The position numbers were made by a program, and so were the translations under genes. The notes under the pieces were generated by a model that saw only the letters and a program-made list of their open reading frames with translations, had not been told where the DNA came from and made no database searches. DNA of 64,000 bases from Thioalbus denitrificans (lineage in GTDB: Bacteria; Pseudomonadota; Gammaproteobacteria; DSM-26407): assembly GCF_003337735.1 (NCBI RefSeq), contig NZ_QPJY01000002.1, positions 62,001-126,000 on the forward strand, written 5' to 3'. Positions within the stretch are counted from its first letter, which is position 1. Every line of letters begins with the position of its first letter. Shown here in pieces: positions 1-7,560 of this stretch.

Positions 1-462
1 AGGGATGCCACCATGGTGTTGATTGCTTACCGACACGGTATGCGTGCCGGCGAGTTGGTCACCTTGCGCTGGGACCAGGTCGACCTGAAGGGTGGGCTGC
101 TGCACGTCTCACGCCTCAAGGGTGGAACCCCATCGACGCACCCCGTCAGAGGCCCGGAGCTGCGTGCGCTGCGGCGCCTACAGCGTGACTATCCCCATAC
201 CCCCTACGTATTCACCACGGAGCGTGGCGGCCCCCTGACGGACTCGGGCTTCAGGAAGATCGTGTCCAGAGCAGGGGAGGCGGCCGGGTTGGGGTTCCCC
301 GCCCATCCGCACCAATTGCGCCACGCCTGCGGTTACAAATTAGCGGCCGACGGGCACGATACCCGTGCGATTCAGGCGTACCTGGGGCACAGGAACATCA
401 TGCACACCACCCGATACACCGAACTCGCGCCCGACAGGTTTAAGAGCTTCTGGAGAGACTGA
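1..462 (+). CDS. Tyrosine recombinase, C-terminal part (5' end outside the window)
   Basis: This is the catalytic domain of a site-specific tyrosine recombinase that cuts and rejoins DNA through a tyrosine nucleophile. The reading frame is open from base 1, so the in-frame ATG at 13 is internal and the N-terminal SAM-like arm lies off the left edge. Visible catalytic elements are the first Arg in the RHGMRAGEL segment, HQLRH (the HxxR box), LGHRN, and RYTE with the nucleophilic Tyr near the C terminus. The short length after the tyrosine and the style of the motifs recall FimB/FimE-like or small integron-type recombinases. It belongs to the mobile element that ends at 7389 and faces the opposite direction to the element's other two recombinases. 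The family is clear; the site it acts on is not. Confidence 0.85.
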   Translation, partial: RDATMVLIAYRHGMRAGELVTLRWDQVDLKGGLLHVSRLKGGTPSTHPVRGPELRALRRLQRDYPHTPYVFTTERGGPLTDSGFRKIVSRAGEAAGLGFPAHPHQLRHACGYKLAADGHDTRAIQAYLGHRNIMHTTRYTELAPDRFKSFWRD

Positions 463-859
463 AGCCAGGTTCACCTTCTGCCCAGACCGCCCGGCCGAGC
501 CATCTTGCCTCTGCTCCCAAGCGCGCATAGTGCGCAGCCTCGACCGCAGGTGCGGCAGACCCGACCCCGAAGGCCTGCGCCTCGGTGGTGACTTTGTGCC
601 GATACCGACACCAGAGCAGATGCGCAGTCTCTTTGTGTCGCACGGGAAAACACAGCAGCCCCACCCGGCCTCGATGCCGCAGCCCCGGCGGCTCACTCAC
701 CGTGAAGAACAGTAATGCGCCATGGTGGCCGGGCCCGGAGTAGAGCCACTGCCGGCCACACCCGGGCGCAAGGGTGCCGTCATCGTAGGCGAGCAGGGTG
801 GAGTTGGAGCGGGTTAGATGCTGCCCGCGGAAGTGGTAGTGAAACGCAGGTTCACACAT
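440..859 (-). CDS. Hypothetical protein of the mobile element (139 aa)
   Basis: I do not recognise this protein. The frame gives 139 codons from an ATG at 859 with a well placed GGAGG eight bases upstream, which is the main support for it. The N-terminal half (FHYHFRGQHLTRSNSTLL, then a stretch ending in GALLFFTV) reads like a real folded protein; the last 60 residues are Ala/Arg-rich and less convincing. It converges on the recombinase at the left edge and overlaps its last 23 bases. No membrane segment, signal peptide or metal motif is evident. It could be a small accessory gene or a decayed fragment. Confidence 0.4.
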   Translation of the reverse strand: MCEPAFHYHFRGQHLTRSNSTLLAYDDGTLAPGCGRQWLYSGPGHHGALLFFTVSEPPGLRHRGRVGLLCFPVRHKETAHLLWCRYRHKVTTEAQAFGVGSAAPAVEAAHYARLGAEARWLGRAVWAEGEPGFSLSRSS

Positions 860-1141
860 GCCGAGGCCCTCCATAGACACGGTGGGAGGCGCGGCTCGGT
901 CACCGTTTGCGCCGGACTATCAAATTGCGCCCCGGCGCCGTCGGGTTGAAACCCGGTTGGCGCCGGGACCGCAGCGCCCTGGCTCGGTCACCTTCGAGGA
1001 CGGTTCCAGTCTACAACACAGTTTTCACGGGCTGCACACTTTGCCCGTTCTTTATAAGACTTTCCTAATGTTATGTTTCCGGCCGCCATCGCCCGGCATG
1101 CCCACCCCCCGGACTCCATTCAGGTGCGGGGAATTACCGTT
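860..1141. other. Non-coding stretch between element genes
   Basis: About 280 bp with no convincing gene. A 95-codon open frame on the plus strand lacks a ribosome site and protein-like composition. The right half (1020-1080) is more AT-rich than its surroundings. I see no repeats or clear terminator. Confidence 0.5.
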
Positions 1142-2176
1142 TTAACGGGCAAGGGACTCTGTATGTCGGCGCCTGAGCTCCTCTACCAGCCCGTCGACCG
1201 GGGTACGGATACTAGCGAGAGGCCCCGCCTTTAGGACTGCATCGCGGAGGCGTCGACGGCTCATCCGGTCATAGAGACGGGTGGTGTCGGACCTGCGATG
1301 CCCTAGCAGTGCCGCGCGTAAGTCTAGGTCGACATCGCCCTCCGCCAGCTCCACCCCGAAAAGGTGACGCATGGCGTGTGGGTGCAGGTACTCGCGGGGG
1401 ATACCCGCTTCCTCTCCACGTTTCACAAGCATCTCTCGAACGGCCCCGGTCCGTAGCCGTCTGGCCTCGCCGTAGTAATCATGCTCTGGAACGGAGCGGT
1501 TCCTGGTGCTGACGAACAGAACCCGCCGGCCGCTTGGTAGCGTCCGGTCGATCCTGTCCAGCTCCGGGTGCCCAAGATAGGCCCGCAGCAGTAACCAGGC
1601 TGACGCTGGAACGGGAACGATCCGCTCATGCTTTCCTTTCTCCAGTACGCGCGCAAAGATGATTTCGCGGCCGTCCCTTTCCACCTCCACCTCGAGCGAT
1701 TCCTCGTTGAGACTGACCAGTCCGCTGACGCGAAAACCGCAACCGGCCAGCATCGCAATGATCGCTGCATCACGCACTCCGAGAAATGTTCCGAGGTCGC
1801 ACGTTTGGAAAAGAGCTTCTACGTGGGCTCGGCCCATGGCATATGGCAACGAGGTCCCGACTCGCGGCGGTTCGAGATGGGTGGCTGGGTTCGCTCCGAC
1901 CAGGCGGCGGCCATGCAGGAATCGATAGAATTCTCGAATTGCGGCCACAGACACGCCCCTGCTTCTCGGCGTTACGCCGAGCTGGTGCAGGTGGACCCCG
2001 GCAAACGCCTGCAGGTCCTCGAGTGTCGCAGCAGTAAACGGGATTCCACGGGCGGCCAGGAAAGCGGCTAGGCGCCGCAGGCGAAGGCCATAAGCCCGGA
2101 TGGTTCCAGGTGTGCGCCCCTGTACCAGCTCCTTATGGGCCAGGAAGGCCTCGATCAATTCTTCACTGGACTCCAT
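1142..2176 (-). CDS. XerC/XerD-like tyrosine recombinase
   Basis: A full-length (344 aa) tyrosine recombinase. The first third is an N-terminal core-binding domain (EELIEAFLAHKE onward, typical of phage-integrase SAM-like folds). The second half carries the catalytic set: Arg in GFRVSGLVSL, HAMRH (HxxR), LLGHRRSDTT and the nucleophile in RLYDR near the C terminus. The frame is open further upstream, but the ATG at 2176 (MESSEELIEAF) is where family homology begins; the upstream residues are low complexity. It overlaps the end of the upstream small gene by 14 bp, so the two are probably co-transcribed. It may resolve multimers of the element or move a sub-module; the site is unknown. Confidence 0.85.
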   Translation of the reverse strand: MESSEELIEAFLAHKELVQGRTPGTIRAYGLRLRRLAAFLAARGIPFTAATLEDLQAFAGVHLHQLGVTPRSRGVSVAAIREFYRFLHGRRLVGANPATHLEPPRVGTSLPYAMGRAHVEALFQTCDLGTFLGVRDAAIIAMLAGCGFRVSGLVSLNEESLEVEVERDGREIIFARVLEKGKHERIVPVPASAWLLLRAYLGHPELDRIDRTLPSGRRVLFVSTRNRSVPEHDYYGEARRLRTGAVREMLVKRGEEAGIPREYLHPHAMRHLFGVELAEGDVDLDLRAALLGHRRSDTTRLYDRMSRRRLRDAVLKAGPLASIRTPVDGLVEELRRRHTESLAR

Positions 2177-2492
2177 AGCCTGTTTTTGCCCCTTTTGCTG
2201 GTTCCAGCTGGATCTCGTCTCCCCTCTTGCGGACCTGGACCATACGGCAACCGAACCGTAGCCCCACACCGCGGATATCCGGGAGGTCATCACTGATGTT
2301 CAGAAGCTCCGCCCCACGGAGCTCGGGGACCAAGCGCCAAAGCTGAAGTTTGTGCACATGGACCTCGTTGCCACTTTGAATGGCGAAGCAGTCACAGGAG
2401 CGGTACTTGCCGACGGCGAGGACTTCGAATACGCCCCCTCCAACGCTTTTGTAGACACCACCTTCGACAGGAAGCGAAGCCTGATCTGTCAT
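2163..2492 (-). CDS. Small hypothetical protein of the element (109 aa)
   Basis: A 109-residue soluble protein I cannot name. The ATG at 2492 is preceded by a strong AGGAGGGC ribosome site, which favours it over the in-frame start 14 codons upstream. The sequence has an SH3-like beta-rich look (GGVYKSVGGGVFEVLAVGKY, then VHVHKLQLWRLVPEL), similar in style to small DUF1653/WYL-like beta barrels, but no diagnostic motif is present. It lies immediately downstream (minus strand) of the iteron array and overlaps the recombinase gene by 14 bp, so a role in element replication, copy control or excision is possible but only inferred. Confidence 0.6.
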   Translation of the reverse strand: MTDQASLPVEGGVYKSVGGGVFEVLAVGKYRSCDCFAIQSGNEVHVHKLQLWRLVPELRGAELLNISDDLPDIRGVGLRFGCRMVQVRKRGDEIQLEPAKGAKTGYGVQ

Positions 2493-2528
2493 CTCTTGCC
2501 CTCCTGAGAATGGGGCGGTTTTCCATGC

Positions 2529-2752
2529 TGTCACGTTTCGCGCCGTGACAACCGTGACAGCCGTGACCGATTATGTAACGCACTGAAACATAAACAATAA
2601 ATATCGCGGATGCTGTCACGGTAGGCTAATCTCTGCCGTGACACGCCGTGACAGCTGTCACACCTGTCACGGCGGTGTCACGGCAGGAATTCGGCAAAAA
2701 CCCACGTAACCAATTGTTTTATAGGAAACTGTCACGGTGTCACGGTTGTCAC
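2529..2752. repeat. Iteron-like array of TGTCAC/GTGACA repeats; candidate replication origin
   Basis: Twelve exact TGTCAC hexamers in either orientation occur in 224 bp, most extended to CTGTCACGG or CCGTGACAG. They begin at 2529, 2545, 2554, 2614, 2638, 2648, 2656, 2665, 2676, 2730, 2738 and 2747, plus degenerate copies at about 2563 and 2763. Within clusters the spacing is 8-11 bp, about one helical turn. Two AT-rich segments (about 2576-2608 and 2695-2728) separate the clusters, as expected for unwinding elements. The array sits in the intergenic space next to a gene for a DUF927 helicase-like protein. Satellite phage P4 has the same logic, with its alpha primase-helicase binding direct repeats at ori and crr. 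The origin function is inferred. Confidence 0.65.
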
Positions 2753-2766
2753 GGCGCGAAACGTGA

Positions 2767-4590
2767 CTATTTCTGGAAACCACTGCTCTTGCCGTCCTCC
2801 GGGTGGTGCTCGAGGAGCTCCCGGCGCACCCCGAAAAGCTGGATTCTGCCGATGCCCTGGATCGTGTGCCGGCTCTTGAACCGCCCTTCGCCGTTGTTGA
2901 GGTAGAGCATTCTGAGCCGGGCCAGTTCTGACAGGACTTCACGGGTGGAGAAGCCGCGGCATGCCTCTCTCAGGGCGCTATCGGTAAGCAGAAACACCCC
3001 TTGCTGGGCGTTGTAATAGCCGGCAACGTCGCGGACATTTCCTCCATTGTTGGAATGATCGGCGAGTGCATCGAGGAATCTGGCTCGCTGGGCCAGGAGG
3101 AACTCCCGAAGTGCGATGGCGCCTCGTTGGGCCTCGGAAAGGTTTCCATCATCTCCCAGCCAAGCGTCGCGGGCTCGCTGTACGGCATGCTGCACGTCGA
3201 GAACAGTGAAGGGCAGAACCTTGAACTCCACGGCAAGCGACCCTCCAAGGGCGACCACAGCCAACCGTTGAATGGAACGGCGCTGGGGCGTGTCCAGGTC
3301 GAGACCATCGGTGAGCTGCTGGGTCCAACGATCTAGTGCATCACGGATGGCATGCTGCAGGGACTGGATGTCAGGCTGGCAACCGATAAGCCGATCGAGG
3401 AACGCGATCCCCGCGGTACCGTAGAAGCGGGCGCATGCTCGCTTCAGCTCGTTCACAAAGACCTCAGGGGTTTTGTTGTTGGTCTCCATCACAACCTGGT
3501 CCAGGATCGGGATATCCAGGAACCTGTTCAATTGCCCAGCCCGCGCCGGGCGGCGCCCCTCCTCAATTTTCTCCCTGACACTGATCTCGCCGGACGAAAG
3601 GAACACGATCCTCCAGAATCGCGCCTCCCGCAGTTCGGCATCCTTGTTCATTCGGGCCTTCCCCTGGCCGCCGGCCAGGTCGTAGATCACACGGCCGAAG
3701 TCAGCAGAGTCCACCGAGCCCATCTCGTCGAGAACCAGCAATCCATCGTTGTGGCCGGCGGCCAGGCCTTCAAGCGCATTCGCTGTTGTGTGCCATCGCC
3801 TGATGTGGGTCAGGTCAGATGTGGCTGGGTCCGCGCCACACCCCCACACACTGGCCGCCACCTGCAGCGCGGTGGTCTTGCCTTTCGAGCTGTTGCCATA
3901 GAGATGGAAGCCGCAGCTGTCGAGCCCGGCCCACTTCAACAGTGGGCCGGCAAATGCCGCGCAGAGGCTGAATATCAAGAGCGGATTTCCCCGGCATGGG
4001 GTGGCCACGAACCGTCGCCACTGTTCGAGCGAGCCCTTATCGTGGAGGGATAAGCTGCTTGGGCTGTGTCTTTCCGGCTGGAACAGGACAGTTGTCGCAC
4101 CGCCAAGCGCCACGACCTTGGTGGGCAGGACGTAGGCAGGCAGTTCAACCTGTCCATCCATCCAGCCAATTCGGGAGACGCTGCTGATGCGTATCTCCGG
4201 GCTGTAGCTGCCGAGGTAGGTTATAAGCAGCCTCTCGCGCCCAGGGACGATGTGGAGACCTTCACCGGCCAGTTCCTGAGGAAGACTTGAACGTGGCTCA
4301 TGGAGACGCCGGGCCGGGATCGCCCGTTCGTGCTCCATCCCATCGATGTCGAACCAGTGAACAACAAGCCCCCACTCCTTGTTTCGGTAGTCACGGGTCC
4401 GCGCCGTCACCCAGATGGGACCAGACAGGAGCTTTGGGGCTGATTCGCCTTTTCCGGTCGTTTCATTCAGGTACACGCCGTCTTCTGTGAGCTGGTAGCC
4501 GTTCGGGATCTGGATGTTTGACCATCTGATGCAGGCTGCCTCCCGAGCATCGACGGGTATCTCTATGACACCAGGCGCTGTGGTGCTCAT
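2767..4590 (-). CDS. DUF927-family replication helicase/ATPase-like protein
   Basis: A 607-residue protein of the DUF927 family, found on plasmids, phages and integrative elements and related to superfamily-3/primase-coupled helicases. The N-terminal 200 residues are a beta-rich accessory region. The P-loop ATPase follows with Walker A G232NSSKGKT239 and Walker B LLVLDE around 285-289, then the usual DUF927 asparagine/arginine segment (FLSSGE, near 332). The C-terminal third is helical and probably a winged-helix DNA-binding region. It starts at 4590 with a GGGGG-type ribosome site and overlaps the upstream gene by 4 bp. The iteron array lies directly after its stop. Together they look like the replication module of the element. 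The family call is firm, the helicase role inferred. Confidence 0.85.
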   Translation of the reverse strand: MSTTAPGVIEIPVDAREAACIRWSNIQIPNGYQLTEDGVYLNETTGKGESAPKLLSGPIWVTARTRDYRNKEWGLVVHWFDIDGMEHERAIPARRLHEPRSSLPQELAGEGLHIVPGRERLLITYLGSYSPEIRISSVSRIGWMDGQVELPAYVLPTKVVALGGATTVLFQPERHSPSSLSLHDKGSLEQWRRFVATPCRGNPLLIFSLCAAFAGPLLKWAGLDSCGFHLYGNSSKGKTTALQVAASVWGCGADPATSDLTHIRRWHTTANALEGLAAGHNDGLLVLDEMGSVDSADFGRVIYDLAGGQGKARMNKDAELREARFWRIVFLSSGEISVREKIEEGRRPARAGQLNRFLDIPILDQVVMETNNKTPEVFVNELKRACARFYGTAGIAFLDRLIGCQPDIQSLQHAIRDALDRWTQQLTDGLDLDTPQRRSIQRLAVVALGGSLAVEFKVLPFTVLDVQHAVQRARDAWLGDDGNLSEAQRGAIALREFLLAQRARFLDALADHSNNGGNVRDVAGYYNAQQGVFLLTDSALREACRGFSTREVLSELARLRMLYLNNGEGRFKSRHTIQGIGRIQLFGVRRELLEHHPEDGKSSGFQK

Positions 4591-5078
4591 GCATCCCCCC
4601 GGGGTGATGTTGGCCGCGGCCTGACCGTCAGGATCTCTCGATTGAATACGTGTTTGGCGAGGATGTTGACGAAGGGGGCCCCAGAGAGCAGCAGTTGACG
4701 AGCGAGGTCCAGGATCTCATCGGCCTCTGCTTTACCCCGCACCTCAATGAAACAGTCCATGCCGCAAACGGGCCAACGGTACTCGGATGCCAACGCCCCA
4801 GGGGGAAGAAGCAGCTTCGGGGCATCGATTGTTGTCTTGATGGCACCCCACGCATCAGAGCCCATAAATACCCATATGGAATTGGCTGGTCGACCTCCGG
4901 TGCGGCTCAGCCTCAGAAGATGTCTTCCGAATGGTGGCGTACGCCGTTCGTGGCGCAGGCTCGTGGGACAGGCTCCGGGCCTGGGGGCTCCGTGAGAATC
5001 GTTCTGTGACTCACGTTCTGGCTTGCGCCAGTTGCGACAACCGCTATTATGTTCGTCGGAAGGTGTATGCTCAGACAC
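4587..5078 (-). CDS. Hypothetical element protein upstream of the DUF927 gene
   Basis: A frame of 163 codons from a GTG at 5078, which has GGAGAGG five bases upstream; an ATG at 5102 is an alternative without a good ribosome site. The C-terminal half (WVFMGSDAWGAIKTTIDAP, then CGMDCFIEVRGKAEADEILDLA) is clearly protein-like and resembles small proteins that precede DUF927 genes in P4-type islands. The N-terminal 70 residues are rich in Arg, Pro and His and may be mis-framed: a competing frame (4913-5203) begins with a sensible ATG. The last 4 bp overlap the DUF927 start, implying coupling. The function is unknown. Confidence 0.5.
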   Translation of the reverse strand: MSEHTPSDEHNSGCRNWRKPERESQNDSHGAPRPGACPTSLRHERRTPPFGRHLLRLSRTGGRPANSIWVFMGSDAWGAIKTTIDAPKLLLPPGALASEYRWPVCGMDCFIEVRGKAEADEILDLARQLLLSGAPFVNILAKHVFNREILTVRPRPTSPRGDA

Positions 5079-5186
5079 AGCAACCTCTCCATGCTTCGCC
5101 ATTGCAGCCCGGCGGCCGCCCCGCTGGGCTGCTTCATGTTCGGCACATCGTCTCTGGTTATCAGCTGGCCGATCCGCCAGTGATGC

Positions 5187-5471
5187 CTATTTGTCTGGTT
5201 CATCGGGAGTGCCTGAATCCTCCTCATCGATGACGCAGTCCGTTGGATCTTTGCGTTTCACGAACCGATTCATCAGCAGGTCTCCGAAGACGAACCAGAG
5301 AGCGCCCGGACGCAGTCGCACCTCGCGGTCGCCCCGGTTGTCGGAAAGCTGGCAGATGCCACGTTTCCGCAATACCTTGGGCGGTGGGTGGTCGCCTTGC
5401 TTACGTTCAGGGTCGTTGTCTCGCTTCATTTCAGCTGCCCGCTTCGGCGCCGACTGCTCGCTCATTGTCAT
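5187..5471 (-). CDS. Small charged hypothetical protein (94 aa)
   Basis: A 94-residue, highly charged protein (MTMSEQSAPKRAAEMKRDN at the start, acidic DEEDSGTPDEPDK tail). The ATG at 5471 follows a GGAG nine bases upstream and overlaps the AlpA-like gene by 41 bp; a longer start at 5582 would overlap it much more. A central segment (RKRGICQLSDNRGDREVRLRP) is the only part with secondary-structure-like composition. I cannot assign a family. Its place between the AlpA-like regulator and the replication genes suggests it belongs to the same early operon. Confidence 0.5.
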   Translation of the reverse strand: MTMSEQSAPKRAAEMKRDNDPERKQGDHPPPKVLRKRGICQLSDNRGDREVRLRPGALWFVFGDLLMNRFVKRKDPTDCVIDEEDSGTPDEPDK

Positions 5472-5655
5472 GAGAATTGGCTCCAGCTCGCGCCAATATC
5501 CATGCGTCGACCTCACTTTCGACCCATCCGACGCAACGTGATCCCAGGCTTCGCTTCTTGGGGAACTTGCCAACTCGCTCAAGCCGCCAACGGGTCGTTC
5601 TTCCGAGCCCGGTGCGCTGCTTCACCTCCTCTTCCCGCAGGATTCGTTCAGCCAT
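5431..5655 (-). CDS. AlpA-family transcriptional regulator / excisionase-like protein
   Basis: A 74-residue winged-helix protein of the AlpA/MerR-like excisionase class. The signature is ILREEEVKQRTGLGRTT followed by FPKKRSLGSRCVGWVESEV, the standard arrangement of a recognition helix and a wing with Lys/Arg contacts ending in a W-x-x-x-E-V-D segment. In the CP4-57 element AlpA activates integrase expression and excision. The ATG at 5655 has GAGGA seven bases upstream. Upstream (5656-5887) are a palindrome and repeats that could be its own operator and integrase arm sites. The integrase gene lies directly behind it in the same orientation. Confidence 0.82.
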   Translation of the reverse strand: MAERILREEEVKQRTGLGRTTRWRLERVGKFPKKRSLGSRCVGWVESEVDAWILARAGANSHDNERAVGAEAGS

Positions 5656-5706
5656 TGCGATGTCCTCTAGTGTTTCAAGGTGTCTCTTGGTGGTTCATGG
5701 GCGTCC

Positions 5707-5723
5707 GGGAAACATCCTGAAAC
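5707..5723. repeat. Direct repeat copy 1 flanking the integrase gene
   Basis: A 17-bp element (GGGAAACATCCTGAAAC) that recurs with two mismatches at 7314-7330 on the other side of the integrase gene. The adjoining TGAAACGAAA (5719-5728) is also repeated exactly at 7274-7283. This fits arm-type integrase or excisionase sites, but binding is inferred. Confidence 0.5.
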
Positions 5724-5737
5724 GAAAGGGGCGGACA

Positions 5738-5765
5738 GAAACATGGAGAAACGTGTCCATGTTTC
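5738..5765. promoter_or_regulatory. Inverted repeat upstream of the AlpA-like gene
   Basis: A perfect 10-bp inverted repeat, GAAACATGGA and TCCATGTTTC, with an 8-bp centre (GAAACGTG) that itself echoes the arm. It lies 83 bp upstream of the AlpA-like start, a suitable place for an operator or an excisionase site. Confidence 0.5.
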
Positions 5766-5887
5766 GATAAGACACAACAGGAATGGTGCGTAACTTATAG
5801 ACACCATTGAGAAAGTTAACGCTGCAGCCTGCGCGTTTACGATTAAGGAAAAGCGGGTAGGCTCCCGGCAGGTCTGCAGGGTGATCC

Positions 5888-7153
5888 TTACTTGCAGAGG
5901 GCGACAACGTTTAAACCGACCGATCTCCTGGTGAGTTTGTTCAGCCGGTTGGCCCAGGCGACAAGCGCCGCAACCTTCTCCGCTTCATAGGTGTGGTGGT
6001 TGTAGACTCTCGCCATGCCCTGGAGCGCATGGTTAAGGATGCGCTCAGCAACGATGTCAGAAACCCCCAGCTCTGCGAGCTTGGTTCTGCACGTACGGCG
6101 CAAGTCGTGCGGTGTGAAATGTGCCATGTTCAGTGCGGGCTCGCGCTCGGCGCCACCTTCCTCGAAAGTTCGAGTCCGCTCCCCGCCAGGGAGGTTCCGT
6201 CGGATGGCTCGGCTGAGCGACTTCTCATCCATCGGACCAGAGAGGGATGGAGAAGGGAAGAGAAAGGCACTTCCGAACGCTATTGCCCGGGCAGCCTCGA
6301 TTATCTCCATGGCGAGATCGGAGAGAGGTACGCGGTGGTCAGAGAGAATCTTGTGGCGAGTCTTGATTCTGGTGGCGGGGATGATCCAGGTGTCGCCTTG
6401 CAGCTCTTTCTCCTCCATGCCGCAGACTTCGCCAGGGCGCTGACCGGTCACCAGGATCAGCTTAAGGGCGAGCCGCGTGCGCGCAGTCATGTCGGCGCGG
6501 TCGAGACCAGTCCAGAAGGTTATTATCTCATCGTCGGATAGAACTCGGTCCCTGTGGTGCTCGGCATGGGTTGGCAGGCGTACACATGGCGAGGCGTCGA
6601 CAATTCCCCGGTCAACGGCAAAGTTGAACAACCTGCTCAGTAGGGCGGCGGTACGGTTGGCTACCACAAGGGCACCTCTATCTGTGACCAGGTCGAGCAC
6701 CATGATTATATCCCTCCTGCGCACCTCCGCAGCTTTCAGATTCCCAATGGTCGGCAGTACATCTTTCTCCAGCATGCGTTGGTCTTCGCGCCAGGAGGAT
6801 TTTCGGGGTTTGGCCCAGCGCTCAATGTACTCCTCGGCCAAGTGGTCCACGGTCGGCGCCCTGCGAATGGCTTCGCGGCGCTCCAGGGCCTCTGTGGCCG
6901 GGTCTTTCCCCTCCTTCAAGGCGCGCTTCGCTTCTGCAGCCTTCAGGCGGGCATCGGCAAGCGTGAAGGTTGGTGGCGCATACTCACCGAGGCTGAGCCG
7001 GCGGAGCCGCCCCTGGTGGCGGTAGAAAAGGACGAACGTCTTTACACCGCGGGTTGAGATGCGAACACCAAACCCCCCTCCCTCAAACAGCTCATAGCGG
7101 CGCCCTTGGGGCTTGAGCGCGGCGATCTTTGCGTCGGTGAACCGCATGGTCAT
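5888..7153 (-). CDS. P4-type tyrosine integrase (DUF4102 + catalytic domain)
   Basis: The integrase of the element, 421 aa. The N terminus is a DUF4102 arm-binding domain (FTDAKIAALKPQGRRYELFE, then GVRISTRGVKTFVLFY), followed by a core-binding region with the KDVLP...GNLKAAEVRRRDI segment. The catalytic domain has Arg in TGQRPGEVCGM, HDLRRTCRT (HxxR), LNHALQG, and the nucleophile Tyr in MARVYNHHTYEAEK. These are hallmarks of P4/CP4 integrases that use tRNA genes. The start is taken as ATG 7153 (MTMRFTDAK); ATG 7147 is equally possible. The gene reads away from the tRNA-Pro att site 190 bp upstream, with the recombination site and candidate arm repeats on either side. Confidence 0.93.
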   Translation of the reverse strand: MTMRFTDAKIAALKPQGRRYELFEGGGFGVRISTRGVKTFVLFYRHQGRLRRLSLGEYAPPTFTLADARLKAAEAKRALKEGKDPATEALERREAIRRAPTVDHLAEEYIERWAKPRKSSWREDQRMLEKDVLPTIGNLKAAEVRRRDIIMVLDLVTDRGALVVANRTAALLSRLFNFAVDRGIVDASPCVRLPTHAEHHRDRVLSDDEIITFWTGLDRADMTARTRLALKLILVTGQRPGEVCGMEEKELQGDTWIIPATRIKTRHKILSDHRVPLSDLAMEIIEAARAIAFGSAFLFPSPSLSGPMDEKSLSRAIRRNLPGGERTRTFEEGGAEREPALNMAHFTPHDLRRTCRTKLAELGVSDIVAERILNHALQGMARVYNHHTYEAEKVAALVAWANRLNKLTRRSVGLNVVALCK

Positions 7154-7211
7154 CACCCTATGACCAGCCCCATGGCACGGTTGGCAAACCACCTGCAGAA
7201 AGCAAAAAGTG

Positions 7212-7226
7212 GTCACCCGGGGTGAC
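7212..7226. promoter_or_regulatory. Palindrome upstream of the integrase gene
   Basis: GTCACCC and GGGTGAC arms separated by one base, 59 bp upstream of the integrase start. It is a candidate operator for integrase autoregulation. The GTCAC core is shared with the iterons at 2529-2752, which may or may not be meaningful. Confidence 0.4.
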
Positions 7227-7313
7227 ATTGGGGTAACAAATGAGTGGAACTTAGTGGGCGACTATGAACGTAGTGAAACGAAAAAATCAAATAAAACACG
7301 GTGATGGAACACA

Positions 7314-7330
7314 GGGAAACATCAGGAAAC
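7314..7330. repeat. Direct repeat copy 2 between integrase and att
   Basis: The second copy (GGGAAACATCAGGAAAC) of the 17-bp repeat at 5707-5723, with two mismatches, 12 bp from the tRNA fragment. With TGAAACGAAA at 7274 it fills the AT-rich strip between integrase start and att, where arm sites are usually found. Confidence 0.5.
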
Positions 7331-7342
7331 AAAAATAATTTT

Positions 7343-7390
<48 letters not shown>

Positions 7391-7397
7391 CGAGAAA

Positions 7398-7426
7398 GGC
7401 CCGGCAGAATTGCCGGGCCTTTTTTT
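7398..7426 (+). terminator. Rho-independent terminator of the displaced tRNA-Pro gene
   Basis: A perfect 9-bp stem GGCCCGGCA / TGCCGGGCC with a GAAT loop is followed by a run of seven T residues. It begins 9 bp after the tRNA CCA end, so it is probably the chromosomal terminator of tRNA-Pro left behind by the insertion. Confidence 0.88.
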
Positions 7427-7560
7427 GTGCGCCGACGCTCCAAGGCCTGCTCCGGGTACGACCTGGCTGTGATGTTCCCGCCTGGTTGGCCGGGACCGGT
7501 TTTTCTTTGCGGCTCCGGGCGCTACCCTGTCCTGAATCTGCGGCCTGACGATACGGTTCC

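Noticed and set aside
858-1145. 95-codon plus-strand ORF
   Set aside because: No ribosome site, proline/arginine-rich random composition.
2529-2752. CRISPR array
   Set aside because: Repeats are only 6-9 bp, occur in both orientations and are 8-11 bp apart; there are no spacers of regular length or cas genes. Iterons fit better.
5695-5907. 70-codon minus-strand ORF between int and alpA
   Set aside because: It covers the repeat region, overlaps the int end and has no protein-like features.
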